Shown: positions 1 to 8,752, numbered from the stretch's first letter. The stretch: 64,000 bases of DNA from Pseudarthrobacter sp. NIBRBAC000502770 (GCF_006517815.1 NZ_CP041198.1:3844001-3908000); one strand, 5' to 3'. Numbers and translations: made by a program. The notes: generated by a model not told the origin, from the sequence alone.

Positions 1-661
1 GCGCCACGACGCCCGCCGTCGCCGCAACTCCAGCCAGTACCACCAGCAGGCGGTTCTTGACGACGGCGAAGAGGGCCAGCATGATGGCCGCCGGCCACAC
101 CTTCACCCAGGTGCCGATGGCCAGCAGGACCGAGGCAATGAAGGGGCGCTGGACGCCGTATGCCAGCGCCACGAGGACCAGGGGGGCGGTGAGGCCGTCA
201 ACGCGGGCGAATCCCAGCCAGCCCATAAGGAACGTAAAGGCCAGCCACCACCAGCCCGCGGGGATGGCGTTGACGTTGCGGCCCCGTGCGGTGAGTTTCA
301 GCAGCGCCCAGCCGTTGAGCAGTGTTGTCATGAGGACCCAGAGGAAGAAGAACGGTCCTGGACCTGCGAGGCCCGCAATGGCCATGGGGAACAGGGCCAG
401 GATGGGGTATACCCAGGGGCTGGGCCCGCCCCTCAAGTTCGCGTCGTTGAAGCCGGCCATGGCCCAGTCACGGTAGATGAACGTGTCGCTGAAGGCTTCC
501 CCGCGCAGGGAGAGGGAAGCGGCGAAGACCAGGAAGACAAGGTGCACCACGATGAAGCCGCCCAGCAGTCCGCGCCCGGAATTCAGTGCGCTGCGCACGG
601 GGGTGGGGAGGATGACGTTGCGGATCCTGGTCAGGTTGCCGAAGAGGGCGTCGGTGGAAAT
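1..661 (-). CDS. GT87-family (DUF2029) polyprenol-phosphate-dependent mannosyltransferase-like membrane protein, C-terminus cut by window edge
   Basis: The frame is open on the minus strand from 661 to the window start, 220 codons, and encodes a polytopic membrane protein. A first hydrophobic helix lies at about residues 32-52. It is followed by an IYRDW motif with an Asp near residue 65, where GT-C fold glycosyltransferases carry their catalytic acid, and by the motif GTWVKVWPAAI typical of the GT87 family. Such enzymes transfer a sugar, often mannose, from a polyprenyl-phosphate donor outside the membrane. An in-frame TGA at 676-674 limits the start. The first codon with a good ribosome site (AAGGA at 672-668, spacing 6) is an ATT at 661; the next conventional candidate is GTG at 598, without a ribosome site. 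The family call is fairly sure, substrate unknown, start uncertain. Confidence 0.75.
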   Translation of the reverse strand, partial: MSTDALFGNLTRIRNVILPTPVRSALNSGRGLLGGFIVVHLVFLVFAASLSLRGEAFSDTFIYRDWAMAGFNDANLRGGPSPWVYPILALFPMAIAGLAGPGPFFFLWVLMTTLLNGWALLKLTARGRNVNAIPAGWWWLAFTFLMGWLGFARVDGLTAPLVLVALAYGVQRPFIASVLLAIGTWVKVWPAAIMLALFAVVKNRLLVVLAGVAATAGVVA

Positions 662-995
662 GGCGGATCCTTGTCAGGTCGTGGCACACGTGTGGTGTCG
701 TGCTGGTGGCTGGGTTCTGCCGCAGGGCTGGGTCAGGGCAGCGGAGCCGTTCGGAAACAGCTTCCACTCCTGTCCAACTCTAATTCACGGTGCTTTGGCG
801 CCCGTAATTGCCGAGGCAGGCTCCAGCCGTCATGCCTTGACCTGCGGCGACTTATTACTTGATTTTTCAAGTTGCTGGTGATCCATCACTCGGGCATCAT
901 GAGCTGGGCACAAAGGTTCCCAACTTCGCCTGCAGCCTTGGGGAGCGCAGGCGTTGGATATCACCCCCTACCCCCAACACACAAAGGCTAGACCC
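662..995. other. Intergenic region between divergent genes, with a 16-bp palindrome
   Basis: This 334-bp gap separates the leftward GT87 gene from a rightward small gene. I see no convincing coding frame. It holds the perfect 6-4-6 palindrome ACTTGA-TTTT-TCAAGT at 857-872 in a locally AT-rich patch. That could be a regulator site or a small hairpin. It lies about 125 bases from the start at 996 and 195 bases from the GT87 start. Confidence 0.5.
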
Positions 996-1196
996 ATGAA
1001 CTTCCCGCTGACCCTCACCGTGTCCGACCGCCAGAGCATGGACACCGAGCTCGACGCCGCCGTCACAGCCGCCAAGGCACATGCACTCATCGGCCGGCGC
1101 GGCATTTTGGTGACCCGCCATGGCGCAGATAAGTTCACGGTGGACCTCAGCGACGCCGTCCCCTTCGGCCTCACCCGCGAACACCAGGTCTGGTAA
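996..1196 (+). CDS. Small hypothetical protein (66 aa)
   Basis: A short frame starting MNFPLTLTVSDRQSMDTELD is preceded by AAAGG at a plausible distance. I chose 996 over an upstream in-frame ATG at 954 because of this ribosome site. The product is soluble with no signal peptide or membrane helix. It has an N-terminal beta-strand-like part, a helix (about residues 16-32) and a C-terminal GILVTRHGADKFTVDLS segment. Its codon use fits a real gene. I do not recognise a named family, though small proteins of this look are common in Arthrobacter. Function unknown. Confidence 0.55.
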   Translation: MNFPLTLTVSDRQSMDTELDAAVTAAKAHALIGRRGILVTRHGADKFTVDLSDAVPFGLTREHQVW

Positions 1197-1297
1197 GCCA
1201 TTGGCTGGCGCCCGATCCAGCCAGCCCCAACGCAGCCAGCCCCTGAGGGGGGTTCCTTTGGAACCGCCGTCACTTCCGGCGTCGACCGTCAATGTGC

Positions 1298-1558
1298 CTA
1301 ACTGCCGGCGCTGTTGTCCCCGTCGCCGCCCACGCGGTTGCTGCGCTGCTGCAGCCGGTCGATGTGCTTTGACGCGTCCGCCTTGCTCAGGTCCGCGGGA
1401 AGTTCCTCGCCCGCCTCGCGTGCGAGGGTATAGAGGTAGCTTCGCTGCGCCGCCGTCATGGGCTCATCCCCGGTCACCCAGTCTTCCGGGTCCCTGTTGA
1501 GTCCTGCATTCGGTTCCGGTTCGGGGCTGCCGATTGTTTCCTGGTTGCTGTCGCTCAT
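1298..1558 (-). CDS. DUF3072 domain protein
   Basis: An 86-residue acidic protein containing the DUF3072 signature: DPEDWVTGDEPMTAAQRSYL followed by TLAREAGEELPADLSKADAS and a predicted helix. The domain covers about residues 24-75. The start MSDSNQETIG at 1558 fits the length of the family; an upstream in-frame ATG at 1642 would add 28 residues with no family resemblance. DUF3072 proteins are small soluble proteins of unknown role, common in actinobacteria. The gene is monocistronic and convergent with the small gene at 996-1196. Confidence 0.8.
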   Translation of the reverse strand: MSDSNQETIGSPEPEPNAGLNRDPEDWVTGDEPMTAAQRSYLYTLAREAGEELPADLSKADASKHIDRLQQRSNRVGGDGDNSAGS

Positions 1559-1695
1559 GGGTACGAGTCTAGGTCGGGGCGCCGACATTCTGCCGGAGCG
1601 TGCGTGCCGAAATGCATTGGCATGAATAAGTCGGGAAATCATGGAGACGTTGAGTAGGTAGACGCAGACCCCAACGCAGCCAGGAGAAGGACTCG

Positions 1696-2568
1696 ATGGA
1701 TACCAAGCTCAAAGTCGCAGTGCTCGGGACGGGAATCATGGGAGCGGCCATGGCCCGGAACCTCCTGCGGGCCGGCCATGAAGTCTCGGTATGGAACCGG
1801 GACAGGGCCAAAACGGAACCCCTGGCTGCTGACGGCGCCCGGCGTGCCGCCAACCCTTCCGACGCCGTCAAGGCGGCCGACGTGGTCCTGACCATGCTCT
1901 TCGACGCGGCCGCGGTGGAAGATGTCATGCGGGCTGCGGCCGCCGGCGTCCGGCCCGGCATGGCCTGGGTGCAGTCCACCACGGTGGGCGTCCAGGACGT
2001 TCCCGTTTTGGCCAAACTGGCCGCGGAGCTCGGCCTGGACCTGGTGGAGGCGCCCGTTTCCGGCACCCGGGCCCCGGCCGAAGCCGGCCAGCTCCTGGTA
2101 CTTGCCGCCGGACCCGATTCGGTGCGCCAGCGGGTGGCGCCGGTGCTGGATGCCATCGGAGCCCGGACCATCTGGACGGGGCAGGACCCTGCCGAAGGCT
2201 CCGCCGCCCGGCTGAAACTCGTGGTGAACAGCTGGGTCATTGCTGCCTCCAATGCCGCCGGTGAGGTGGTTGCCCTGGCGGAGGCGCTGGGCGTCGATCC
2301 GCAGCAGTTCCTCAACGTGATCGACGGCGGCGGCCTGGACCTTCCCTACCTGCGGACCAAGATGGGGCTCATCCTGGACGGGGGACTCGAGCCGGCGTCC
2401 TTCGCCGTGGACACCGCCTGCAAGGACGCACACTTGATTGTCGATGCCGCCGCCGAGCAGGGCTTGAAGCTTGACGGTGCCGAAGCGTTCGCCGCAAGGC
2501 TGGACCGGGCAGCCGGGCAGGGCCGCAGCAAGCAGGACATGGCCGCGGCTTACTACTCCAGCCGGTAG
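1696..2568 (+). CDS. NAD(P)-dependent beta-hydroxyacid dehydrogenase (3-hydroxyisobutyrate dehydrogenase family)
   Basis: A 290-aa protein, the usual length of the 3-hydroxyisobutyrate/tartronate-semialdehyde reductase family. The N-terminus has the Rossmann motif VLGTGIMGAAMARNLL (about residues 10-25). The substrate-site loop EAPVSGTRAPAEAGQL is near 118-133. The catalytic lysine region RLKLVVNSWV is near 173-182, followed by the all-helical C-terminal domain. These enzymes oxidise small beta-hydroxy acids or reduce the matching semialdehydes with NAD(P). The start ATG at 1696 follows AGGAGAAGG. No catabolic partner lies beside it, so the substrate cannot be read from context; an imine-reductase-like activity is also possible for this fold. 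Confidence 0.85.
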   Translation: MDTKLKVAVLGTGIMGAAMARNLLRAGHEVSVWNRDRAKTEPLAADGARRAANPSDAVKAADVVLTMLFDAAAVEDVMRAAAAGVRPGMAWVQSTTVGVQDVPVLAKLAAELGLDLVEAPVSGTRAPAEAGQLLVLAAGPDSVRQRVAPVLDAIGARTIWTGQDPAEGSAARLKLVVNSWVIAASNAAGEVVALAEALGVDPQQFLNVIDGGGLDLPYLRTKMGLILDGGLEPASFAVDTACKDAHLIVDAAAEQGLKLDGAEAFAARLDRAAGQGRSKQDMAAAYYSSR

Positions 2569-2702
2569 CAGGCATCAAGGCCGGAAGTACTTATGGCTCA
2601 CGGACCCTCATTTCGGTCAGACTCCAACTGGGTGAAACCAGCAACCCATCCTGAACGGACGGCTTGGTTGATGATGCGGATTCCAGCGACGAGCCTCAAA
2701 GG

Positions 2703-3050
2703 TCACTGCTGGACAGGGAGGAACAGTACGGTCCAGATCCCTAGGGCAGCAAGGACCACGACGCTTGCCGAGACGGCGGCGATCGAAGTGATGCAAGGCG
2801 GAATCGATTCATGTCGAATGCCGTTGATGGCGCGGTGAAAGCGCGGCTTGCGGGTGAGGTTGATAGCTGTGGCGGTGATGACGCATGCCCCTACCAGCGG
2901 CGCCGTGAACCAGCCGTGGTGTGTTGTCCAACGCAGGAAGACGGCGCCCGCAACTGCCAAGGACAGCATCGTGCGACCCCACGCCATGTCTGTGCGTTCC
3001 GGCTGGAGTCCGGGATCTCCATGGACTGGCGTTTCAGCTCGTGAAGGCAT
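2703..3050 (-). CDS. DUF202 family membrane protein, second gene of a pair
   Basis: A 115-aa protein with three predicted membrane helices. The motif LQPERTDMAWGRTMLSLA near residues 16-33 is the conserved N-terminal segment of the DUF202 family, which also includes YidH and YidG. It starts 3 bases after the stop of the longer DUF202 gene upstream, so the two are almost surely co-transcribed. Paired DUF202 genes are common in actinobacteria. Their molecular function is not established. Confidence 0.75.
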   Translation of the reverse strand: MPSRAETPVHGDPGLQPERTDMAWGRTMLSLAVAGAVFLRWTTHHGWFTAPLVGACVITATAINLTRKPRFHRAINGIRHESIPPCITSIAAVSASVVVLAALGIWTVLFLPVQQ

Positions 3051-3053
3051 GGA

Positions 3054-3443
3054 TTAGACGAGCACGACAGCCGTCATGATGGCGGCGACGACGCCCCCGC
3101 CAATTGCCAGGACCGGAGCGATCCATGGGAGTGGGATTGGGGCTTTGCGGCGTATGGCGCGTTCTACATTAAGCCAGCGGAAGAATGAGCCGCCTCCGAT
3201 GAGGAGCGCGAGAACGAGAAGCAGGACGGCGAGCCCTTTGCGAAGTCTCGGGTCGAATAGATCGGCCATGAAGGCTTCAACGGCGACGCCACCGGCGAGC
3301 AATGCCAAGGAGGTCCTAATCCATGCAAGGAACGTGCGTTCGTTGGCTAAGGTGAAGCGCGGGTCCGGTTCTTGGCCGCCGCCCAATATTCGGCTGGATA
3401 TGCCAGTTCTTCCACCATCACTGCGTGAGCTGGGATTATCCAT
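3054..3443 (-). CDS. YidH/DUF202 family inner-membrane protein
   Basis: A 129-aa protein with three membrane segments. The motif DPRFTLANERTFLAWIRTSL at about residues 27-46 is the hallmark of YidH-type DUF202 proteins. I placed the start at 3443 because it follows GGAAGGAAG at spacing 7; an alternative GTG at 3467 would add 8 residues. The gene is first in a two-gene unit with the shorter DUF202 protein. A perfect palindrome (TACACGA-TTTG-TCGTGTA) sits about 20 bases before the start and may control the pair. Function of the family is unknown. Confidence 0.8.
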   Translation of the reverse strand: MDNPSSRSDGGRTGISSRILGGGQEPDPRFTLANERTFLAWIRTSLALLAGGVAVEAFMADLFDPRLRKGLAVLLLVLALLIGGGSFFRWLNVERAIRRKAPIPLPWIAPVLAIGGGVVAAIMTAVVLV

Positions 3444-3462
3444 GGGATGGCTTCCTTCCGTG

Positions 3463-3480
3463 TACACGATTTGTCGTGTA
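3463..3480. promoter_or_regulatory. 18-bp palindrome upstream of the DUF202 pair
   Basis: The arms TACACGA and TCGTGTA are perfect complements around a 4-base centre TTTG. The site lies 20-37 bases before the start of the YidH-like gene, where a TetR- or GntR-type repressor site would block transcription. No regulator gene is adjacent, so the binding protein is unknown. Confidence 0.45.
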
Positions 3481-3542
3481 GCTAAGGCAGCCAGCGGAGG
3501 CCGCGCTTGCCGCCTCCGCTGGCGGCCGTTCGAGAGTTAGTT

Positions 3543-4961
3543 CTAGGCCTTAGTGACTACCGCTCTGGCTTCCTCAGCTTCGGCTGCAGGGGCCGCCCCG
3601 AGTGAAAAACCAGCGGCTGAGTCAAGGCCGAGCCGGCGGCGGTCACGCTGCTGGTTGACGAAGAGTAGTGCCAGAATACCGAAGGTCAGCATGAGGCCGC
3701 CGGCCAGGGCGAATGCCGCGTGGTAGCCATCTGCCGGGGTGGCTGCACCGCCAATAAGGAATCCTGATACGGCGGGGGCAAACACGCCGCCCGTGGTGAG
3801 GACGGCGTTGGCAATGGAGAGGTTGGCTCCGCGCTGGCCGATGGTGGTCAGTTCCGCGACCACAAGGTACGTGATGGCGAAGAGCGCCGGTGCGGTACCA
3901 AAGCCGGAGACCATCAGGGCGATTGACAGGGCCGGCGAGGTAGTCATAGTCGCTCCGAGTAGGCAGGCCCCGGCGAAGGCGCCAGCGCCGCCGAGGACCC
4001 AGCCACGGGCCTTCCTGGTGGGAACGCCCTTGAGGTGCAGGCGCTGGGTAAGTGCGCTAAGGCCAACGGTGGCGACGGTTCCCCAGGCCGCGGGCAGGGC
4101 GATCATGGTGCCGGACTGCTGGCCGCTGAAGCCCAGGACGTTCTGGAAGTAGGCGGGTCCCCAGGACATGGCGAGTGTGAAGGTCCAGTAGCCGAAGAAG
4201 GAGGCCAGGACCGCGAAGATCCAACTGGGGGACAGGATGGTGCGCCAGTAGCGGATCTTGGTTTCGCTGATCACCGGAGTTTCCTCCCGAGCGATGCCGT
4301 CAAGTTCCTGTTCAGCTTTCCGGCTGGTATAGGGACCCTCCTTGCCAGCGATGGCCCAGAAGACGGACCACAGCAGGCCCACGATGGCCAGCACGGCGAA
4401 GGCGGTCTGCCAGCCGAATTGTCCAATGACCCAGGCCAGGACCGGGGCGAACGCCACAATGCCCAAAGTCACGCCGGATGACGCCAGCGCAGCGGGTGTG
4501 GCCCCCTTCTTCTCGGGGAACCACTTGTAGATCCCATGCATCAGGACCGGTGCCAGCGGGCCCTCGCCGACGCCGAGGAGCAGGCGGCTTGCCCAGAGCG
4601 CGGGCAGCGAGGCGAAGAGCAGGATGGGAACCTGCGCCACGGACCATAGCAGGCACAGGACCAGCAGGATCCACTTGCTGGATACCTTGTTGGCGATGGG
4701 GGCGGCAACGATCTGGGCCACACCAAAGGTCAGGAACATGGCGCTGCCCACCAAGCCAAACTGCTCGGGCGTGATGCCCAGCTGCTTCATCAGGGGAACG
4801 GCCGCGATGCCCAGGACTGCCTTGTCAGCCCAGCTGAGCATCATGAGGAAAAGCAGGCCGAACGTCATGAACCAGCCGTAGCGGTTACGCTTGGCCCGGG
4901 ACCAGGTGCGGGGATCGCGGGAGGCCGCGGAGCCCGGCGTCATAAGCGGAGTTTTAGACAC
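3543..4961 (-). CDS. MFS transporter, anion:cation symporter (ACS) type
   Basis: A 472-aa, 12-helix major facilitator. The features are a short cytoplasmic N-terminus, RYGWFMTFGLLFLMMLSWADKAVLG in helix 1, and LLLGVGEGPLAPV in helix 4, characteristic of the ACS family. That family imports organic acids such as sugar acids, phthalate and other aromatic or aliphatic carboxylates with protons. It is the last gene of a leftward operon (ALDH, MBL hydrolase, MFS, this gene; gaps of about 30-50 bases). Given the aldehyde dehydrogenase and P450 of the same putative regulon, an aromatic carboxylate is the likely cargo; this is inference. Confidence 0.82.
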   Translation of the reverse strand: MSKTPLMTPGSAASRDPRTWSRAKRNRYGWFMTFGLLFLMMLSWADKAVLGIAAVPLMKQLGITPEQFGLVGSAMFLTFGVAQIVAAPIANKVSSKWILLVLCLLWSVAQVPILLFASLPALWASRLLLGVGEGPLAPVLMHGIYKWFPEKKGATPAALASSGVTLGIVAFAPVLAWVIGQFGWQTAFAVLAIVGLLWSVFWAIAGKEGPYTSRKAEQELDGIAREETPVISETKIRYWRTILSPSWIFAVLASFFGYWTFTLAMSWGPAYFQNVLGFSGQQSGTMIALPAAWGTVATVGLSALTQRLHLKGVPTRKARGWVLGGAGAFAGACLLGATMTTSPALSIALMVSGFGTAPALFAITYLVVAELTTIGQRGANLSIANAVLTTGGVFAPAVSGFLIGGAATPADGYHAAFALAGGLMLTFGILALLFVNQQRDRRRLGLDSAAGFSLGAAPAAEAEEARAVVTKA

Positions 4962-4997
4962 GGTTTGCCCAATCGTTGAAGGGGAGTCTTTGCCGGT

Positions 4998-6293
4998 TCA
5001 CCGGCGTTTCCTTGACTGTAGGCTCGTGTGACCGGCCTTACATTTGGGTTTTCCGTTGGCCGGAAAGTCACTTTTGGCGGCCTGTCTCAGGAGCGCCAGC
5101 AGGCCCATCCCCAAGCAGCTCAAGGCACACGTCAGCCACCAGGTGGTGCCCCAGCCGCGGGTAGTGGTGGCGAGCAGGGCGAACAACATGGGCCCCGCAA
5201 AGTTTCCCACATTGAAGATCTGCTGCGTCAGCCCCAGCACGGCAGTGACGGAGCCATCTGCGGGTGCGATGCGCACGGAGTAGCTGGTCACCGCCGCCGG
5301 TATGAGGCCCCCGACGGCGGAAAACGCGGCGATCAGGACAACCTGGATAAAGATGCCGTTGCCGAAGCGGTCCCAGTTCACGGCGAACGTGGCCACGGAA
5401 GCGGCGGACATCGACAGGAAGGTCCAGAAAATGATGCTCCGCTCAGAAATTCCCCGCTGGATCAGCGGACCGGCACTGAGGGCACCGATGGCGTTGACGC
5501 CACCGACCAGGGCGCTGAGGAGACCGGGCCACGGGCCGTCGAGCCCCGCTGAGCGGTAGATCGAGGGCAGGAAGCCAAGCACCGCCATCCACTGCGCCGT
5601 GTAGCAGGCGAACACCACGCCAATGATCCAGGGCCTGCGGGTGGCAACGGTGCGCCCCACCCTGCGTAGAGCGGGCCGGAGTCCGGCCTCGGCTGGAGCC
5701 GCGTCCTTCGGCACCCGGCGCAGCAGCAGCGGCACCGGGAGAAGCGTGAGAGCCGCCATAATCAGCCACCATTGCCGCCAGCCAGCAGCCTGCAGGAACA
5801 TCGCACCCGCGGAAAGGCCGATCAGCGTAGCAGTGCCCTGGAACGTGGCCCAGCTTGCCAGCGCAATGTTCAGCCGCTGCGGCGGGGCCACTTTGCGGAT
5901 GAGGGCGGGTGCCACCACCACGGCCAGCAGGAAGCCGACGCCCTCCAGGGTGCGTGTTGCCATAAGCCATTCGGTGCTGGGGGCGGCCGCACCCACGGCG
6001 GACGCGCCGCTCAGCAGGACAAGACCGAGGATCAGGAGTCGGCGCAGGCCGGCCATCTCACCGCCCACAGCCGTGGCCAGGCCGCCAACCACGCTGGCCA
6101 GCTGGATGATGCCCAGCAGCAGCCCGGCTTGGATCAGCGAGGTGCCAAGATCCGCCTGGATGCCGGCCAGGGCGGCGGGAAGCTTCCAGATGTGCATGGC
6201 CGCTGCGATACCGGCCGCGAGGACCGCAAGCCACGCCCTGTCCGTCGTCGCGTCGGCGTCATCAACGGGTGTGGTGTGCGACGGCAGAGCCAA
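4998..6293 (-). CDS. MFS transporter, CynX/NimT-like
   Basis: A 431-aa protein with about 12 predicted membrane helices and a basic C-terminal tail (KCKAGHTSLQSRKRR). The N-terminal part AWLAVLAAGIAAAMHIWKLP and the weakly conserved motif A between helices 2 and 3 resemble CynX/NimT-type facilitators, which move cyanate, nitroimidazoles or other small molecules. It is third in the four-gene leftward operon and sits beside a second MFS gene. One may import the substrate and the other export an intermediate, but the sequence does not tell which. Confidence 0.8.
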   Translation of the reverse strand: MALPSHTTPVDDADATTDRAWLAVLAAGIAAAMHIWKLPAALAGIQADLGTSLIQAGLLLGIIQLASVVGGLATAVGGEMAGLRRLLILGLVLLSGASAVGAAAPSTEWLMATRTLEGVGFLLAVVVAPALIRKVAPPQRLNIALASWATFQGTATLIGLSAGAMFLQAAGWRQWWLIMAALTLLPVPLLLRRVPKDAAPAEAGLRPALRRVGRTVATRRPWIIGVVFACYTAQWMAVLGFLPSIYRSAGLDGPWPGLLSALVGGVNAIGALSAGPLIQRGISERSIIFWTFLSMSAASVATFAVNWDRFGNGIFIQVVLIAAFSAVGGLIPAAVTSYSVRIAPADGSVTAVLGLTQQIFNVGNFAGPMLFALLATTTRGWGTTWWLTCALSCLGMGLLALLRQAAKSDFPANGKPKCKAGHTSLQSRKRR

Positions 6294-6344
6294 GAGTTGT
6301 CCTTGCTGAGTTTGTGGCAGGCGACCCGGGATCGGGTTCTCTGC

Positions 6345-7271
6345 TCAGGTAGAAGCCAGGACGGGGCTGCCGATGCGGAAACGCTGGCCGCTGACGGCGA
6401 CGTCCACGGTGCCGGGAAAGGTTGAGGCAGCACGGCTGCGCCACCACTGCGGTTCCGCCCGCCCGGCCAGGTGGGAGAGCACAAGCCGGTCCACCCCCGC
6501 CGCGGAGGCTACCCGGCCGGCGGCCTCAGGTGGCGTGTGGGCGATCCGCTGGTGGTTAAGGAACTCCGGCGCGAACCCCTTGTCCGCATAGAAGTCCAGG
6601 TTGACCGCTTCATGCACCAGGACGTCCGCACCCTCGGCGAGCACAACCATGGCCTCGCATTCGGCGGTATCGCCGGAGAATACGACAGAACCGGCGTCGG
6701 TCTCGAAGCGGAACGCCAAGGCGGGCCGCACCGGCGGGTGCTCCACCAGGATGCCGGTGACCTTGACCCTGTCATCCTCGTAGACGTCGAAGGGGCGGGC
6801 CGCGTCCTCGGAGCCGTGCGCGGGGGTGGCCAGGTCCACGGTGCGCACCAGTGACGCAAGGTCCGGGCGGGCCTCGTCATGGACCCGGATGTCAATGTCG
6901 TAGGAGAAGGCCTGCAGCGAGTGGGACACCAGTTCGGCAGTGCCGGACAGGCCGCCGCCACCCGTCCGGGTGGCATCCTTGCCGGGGCCAACAACTGATA
7001 CCGGCCGCGTGAAGCCCTCCACCGGATTCCCCCAGTTCCACAGCAGGAAGCCGGGAAGTTCCACCACATGGTCCGAATGCAGGTGCGTGACGAAGCCGGC
7101 CACAAAATCCTTGCCCCGGAGCCCCGCCTCATGTGCCGCGCGGGAGCAGCCGAGGCCAAAGTCCACCATGTAGAAGGCATCACCCACCACCAGTGCGCTG
7201 GAGATGCCGTTTTCAGGTCCGCGGATGGCCGGGCCGGCGGCGGTGCCAAGAGTGATCAGTTCGACGCTCAC
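6345..7271 (-). CDS. MBL-fold metallo-hydrolase
   Basis: A 308-aa protein with the metallo-beta-lactamase fold. The metal motif THLHSDHVVELP is near residues 62-73. A later VFSGDTAECEAM segment supplies the bridging Asp, and a C-terminal VLSHLAGR supplies the last His. The layout is close to arylsulfatase/RNase-Z-type MBL enzymes that cleave ester, phosphodiester or lactone bonds. It lies 30 bases downstream of an aldehyde dehydrogenase in a four-gene operon, so a role in opening or hydrolysing a small catabolic metabolite is more likely than RNA processing. Substrate unknown. Confidence 0.82.
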   Translation of the reverse strand: MSVELITLGTAAGPAIRGPENGISSALVVGDAFYMVDFGLGCSRAAHEAGLRGKDFVAGFVTHLHSDHVVELPGFLLWNWGNPVEGFTRPVSVVGPGKDATRTGGGGLSGTAELVSHSLQAFSYDIDIRVHDEARPDLASLVRTVDLATPAHGSEDAARPFDVYEDDRVKVTGILVEHPPVRPALAFRFETDAGSVVFSGDTAECEAMVVLAEGADVLVHEAVNLDFYADKGFAPEFLNHQRIAHTPPEAAGRVASAAGVDRLVLSHLAGRAEPQWWRSRAASTFPGTVDVAVSGQRFRIGSPVLAST

Positions 7272-7301
7272 AGGGAAGTCCTTCTGCAGGGTGTGCGGGG
7301 G

Positions 7302-8681
7302 TCAGGCGTGCGGGCGGGCATTGATGACACGGGTTTCCAGGTATTCCTCCAGGCCCCAGCGGCCGCGCTCGCGGCCCACGCCGGAGGCCTTCCAGCCGCC
7401 GAACGGGGCGTCCGGTTCCACCACGGTGTGCTGGTTGACCCAGACCGTTCCTGCATCAATGCGGGAGGCAGTGGCGTAGGCCCGCTCCTGGTCCTGGCTC
7501 CACACCGATGCGCCGAGGCCGAATTCGCCGGCGTTCAGTCCCGCGATGGTGTCGTCGAGGCTGTCGTAGGCCACGATGGGCAGCGCCGCCCCGAACTGTT
7601 CATGCTCCACCAGGTCCATGCCGGGTTCGGCGTCGATCACTACGGTGGGGGAGAGGAAGTAGCCCGGCAGGTCGCAGTCGGCGGTTCCCCCGGAGAGGAT
7701 GCGGGCACCGGCGCCCACGGCGGAATCCACCAGGCCGTGGACCAGCTTGAGCTGGGACTCGTTGTGCATCGGGCCCATGGTGGTGCCATCAGCAATGCCG
7801 TGGCCCAGCACATGGCGGGCTGCCTCGACGGCAATGGCCTCAGCAAGTTCCGCACTGCGGCTGCGCGGGACATAGACGCGCTTGACCGCCATGCAGACTT
7901 GGCCGGCGTTGCGGAAGGCGCTGCCCACAATGCCGCGGGCGGTGACTGCGATGTCCGCATCGTCCAGCACGATGGCAGGATCATTCCCGCCCAGTTCCAT
8001 GGTGACGCGCTTAACCGTTGAGGCGGCCTGCTGCGCGATGGAGATGCCCACCTCCGTGGAACCGGTGAAGGAGATCTTGCGGATGCCCGGCGAGGTGCTC
8101 AAAGCAACGTTCACAGTCCGCCGCGAACTGGTCCGGACCTGCAGCACACCGGCGGGGAGGGCCTCGTTGAGCAGGTTCACCAGGGCAATCGTGGACAGGG
8201 GAGTGGATGGTGAGGGCTTGGCGACCACGGTGCAGCCGGCCACCAAAGCGGGGGCAAGTTTCACACAGAGCAGCGAGATGGGGAAGTTCCAGGGCGTGAT
8301 GGTGCCAACGATGCCCACGGGCCGGTACTGGACCTCCAGGCTGCGGTCCGCGCGCGGGCTCAGCTGCTGTTCCGAGTCCCATTCCAGGTCGGCGTAGTAC
8401 TCGAACAGCCCTGCGGCCACGGAGAATTCGCCGGCGGCCTCGGCCTTCGGTTTGCCCTGTTCCCGGGAGAGCAGGGTGGCCAGCGCGTCCAGGTCACGGC
8501 GGATCAGGGCCGCGCCTGCCAGCAGGGAATTGCGGCGGGCCTCCCGGTCCGCGGCCCAGCCGGCCGACGCCGCACGGGCGGCTGCCACCGCAGCCTCGAC
8601 GTCCTGCGCGGTGTTTTCCGGAGCATGTCCAACGAGTTCAAGGGTGGCCGGGTCGTGGACCTCATACTGGGTTGCCGTCAT
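7302..8681 (-). CDS. Aldehyde dehydrogenase (aromatic/aliphatic, NAD(P)-dependent)
   Basis: A 459-aa ALDH-superfamily enzyme. The catalytic Glu lies in TMELGGNDPA near residue 229, the nucleophilic Cys in AGQVCMAVKR near 263, and the cofactor motif FTGSTEVG in between. The C-terminal PFGGWKASGVGRERG segment is also intact. It heads the leftward operon with an MBL hydrolase and two MFS transporters. It is transcribed away from a coniferyl-alcohol-dehydrogenase-like SDR across a short region holding a 19-bp palindrome. The pairing of an alcohol dehydrogenase and an aldehyde dehydrogenase with a CYP199-like P450 suggests it oxidises a substituted benzaldehyde to the benzoate. Confidence 0.88.
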   Translation of the reverse strand: MTATQYEVHDPATLELVGHAPENTAQDVEAAVAAARAASAGWAADREARRNSLLAGAALIRRDLDALATLLSREQGKPKAEAAGEFSVAAGLFEYYADLEWDSEQQLSPRADRSLEVQYRPVGIVGTITPWNFPISLLCVKLAPALVAGCTVVAKPSPSTPLSTIALVNLLNEALPAGVLQVRTSSRRTVNVALSTSPGIRKISFTGSTEVGISIAQQAASTVKRVTMELGGNDPAIVLDDADIAVTARGIVGSAFRNAGQVCMAVKRVYVPRSRSAELAEAIAVEAARHVLGHGIADGTTMGPMHNESQLKLVHGLVDSAVGAGARILSGGTADCDLPGYFLSPTVVIDAEPGMDLVEHEQFGAALPIVAYDSLDDTIAGLNAGEFGLGASVWSQDQERAYATASRIDAGTVWVNQHTVVEPDAPFGGWKASGVGRERGRWGLEEYLETRVINARPHA

Positions 8682-8752
8682 GGTTTTGTCCTTTCGGCCG
8701 GGAGGGAAATTCTTATACCAGTGTCATGGCACCCGTCACTTCCCGGGGTGAC

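Noticed and set aside
1251..1265. GGTTCC-TTT-GGAACC hairpin after the small gene at 996-1196
   Set aside because: Only a 6-bp stem with no T-run; too weak to call a terminator with confidence.
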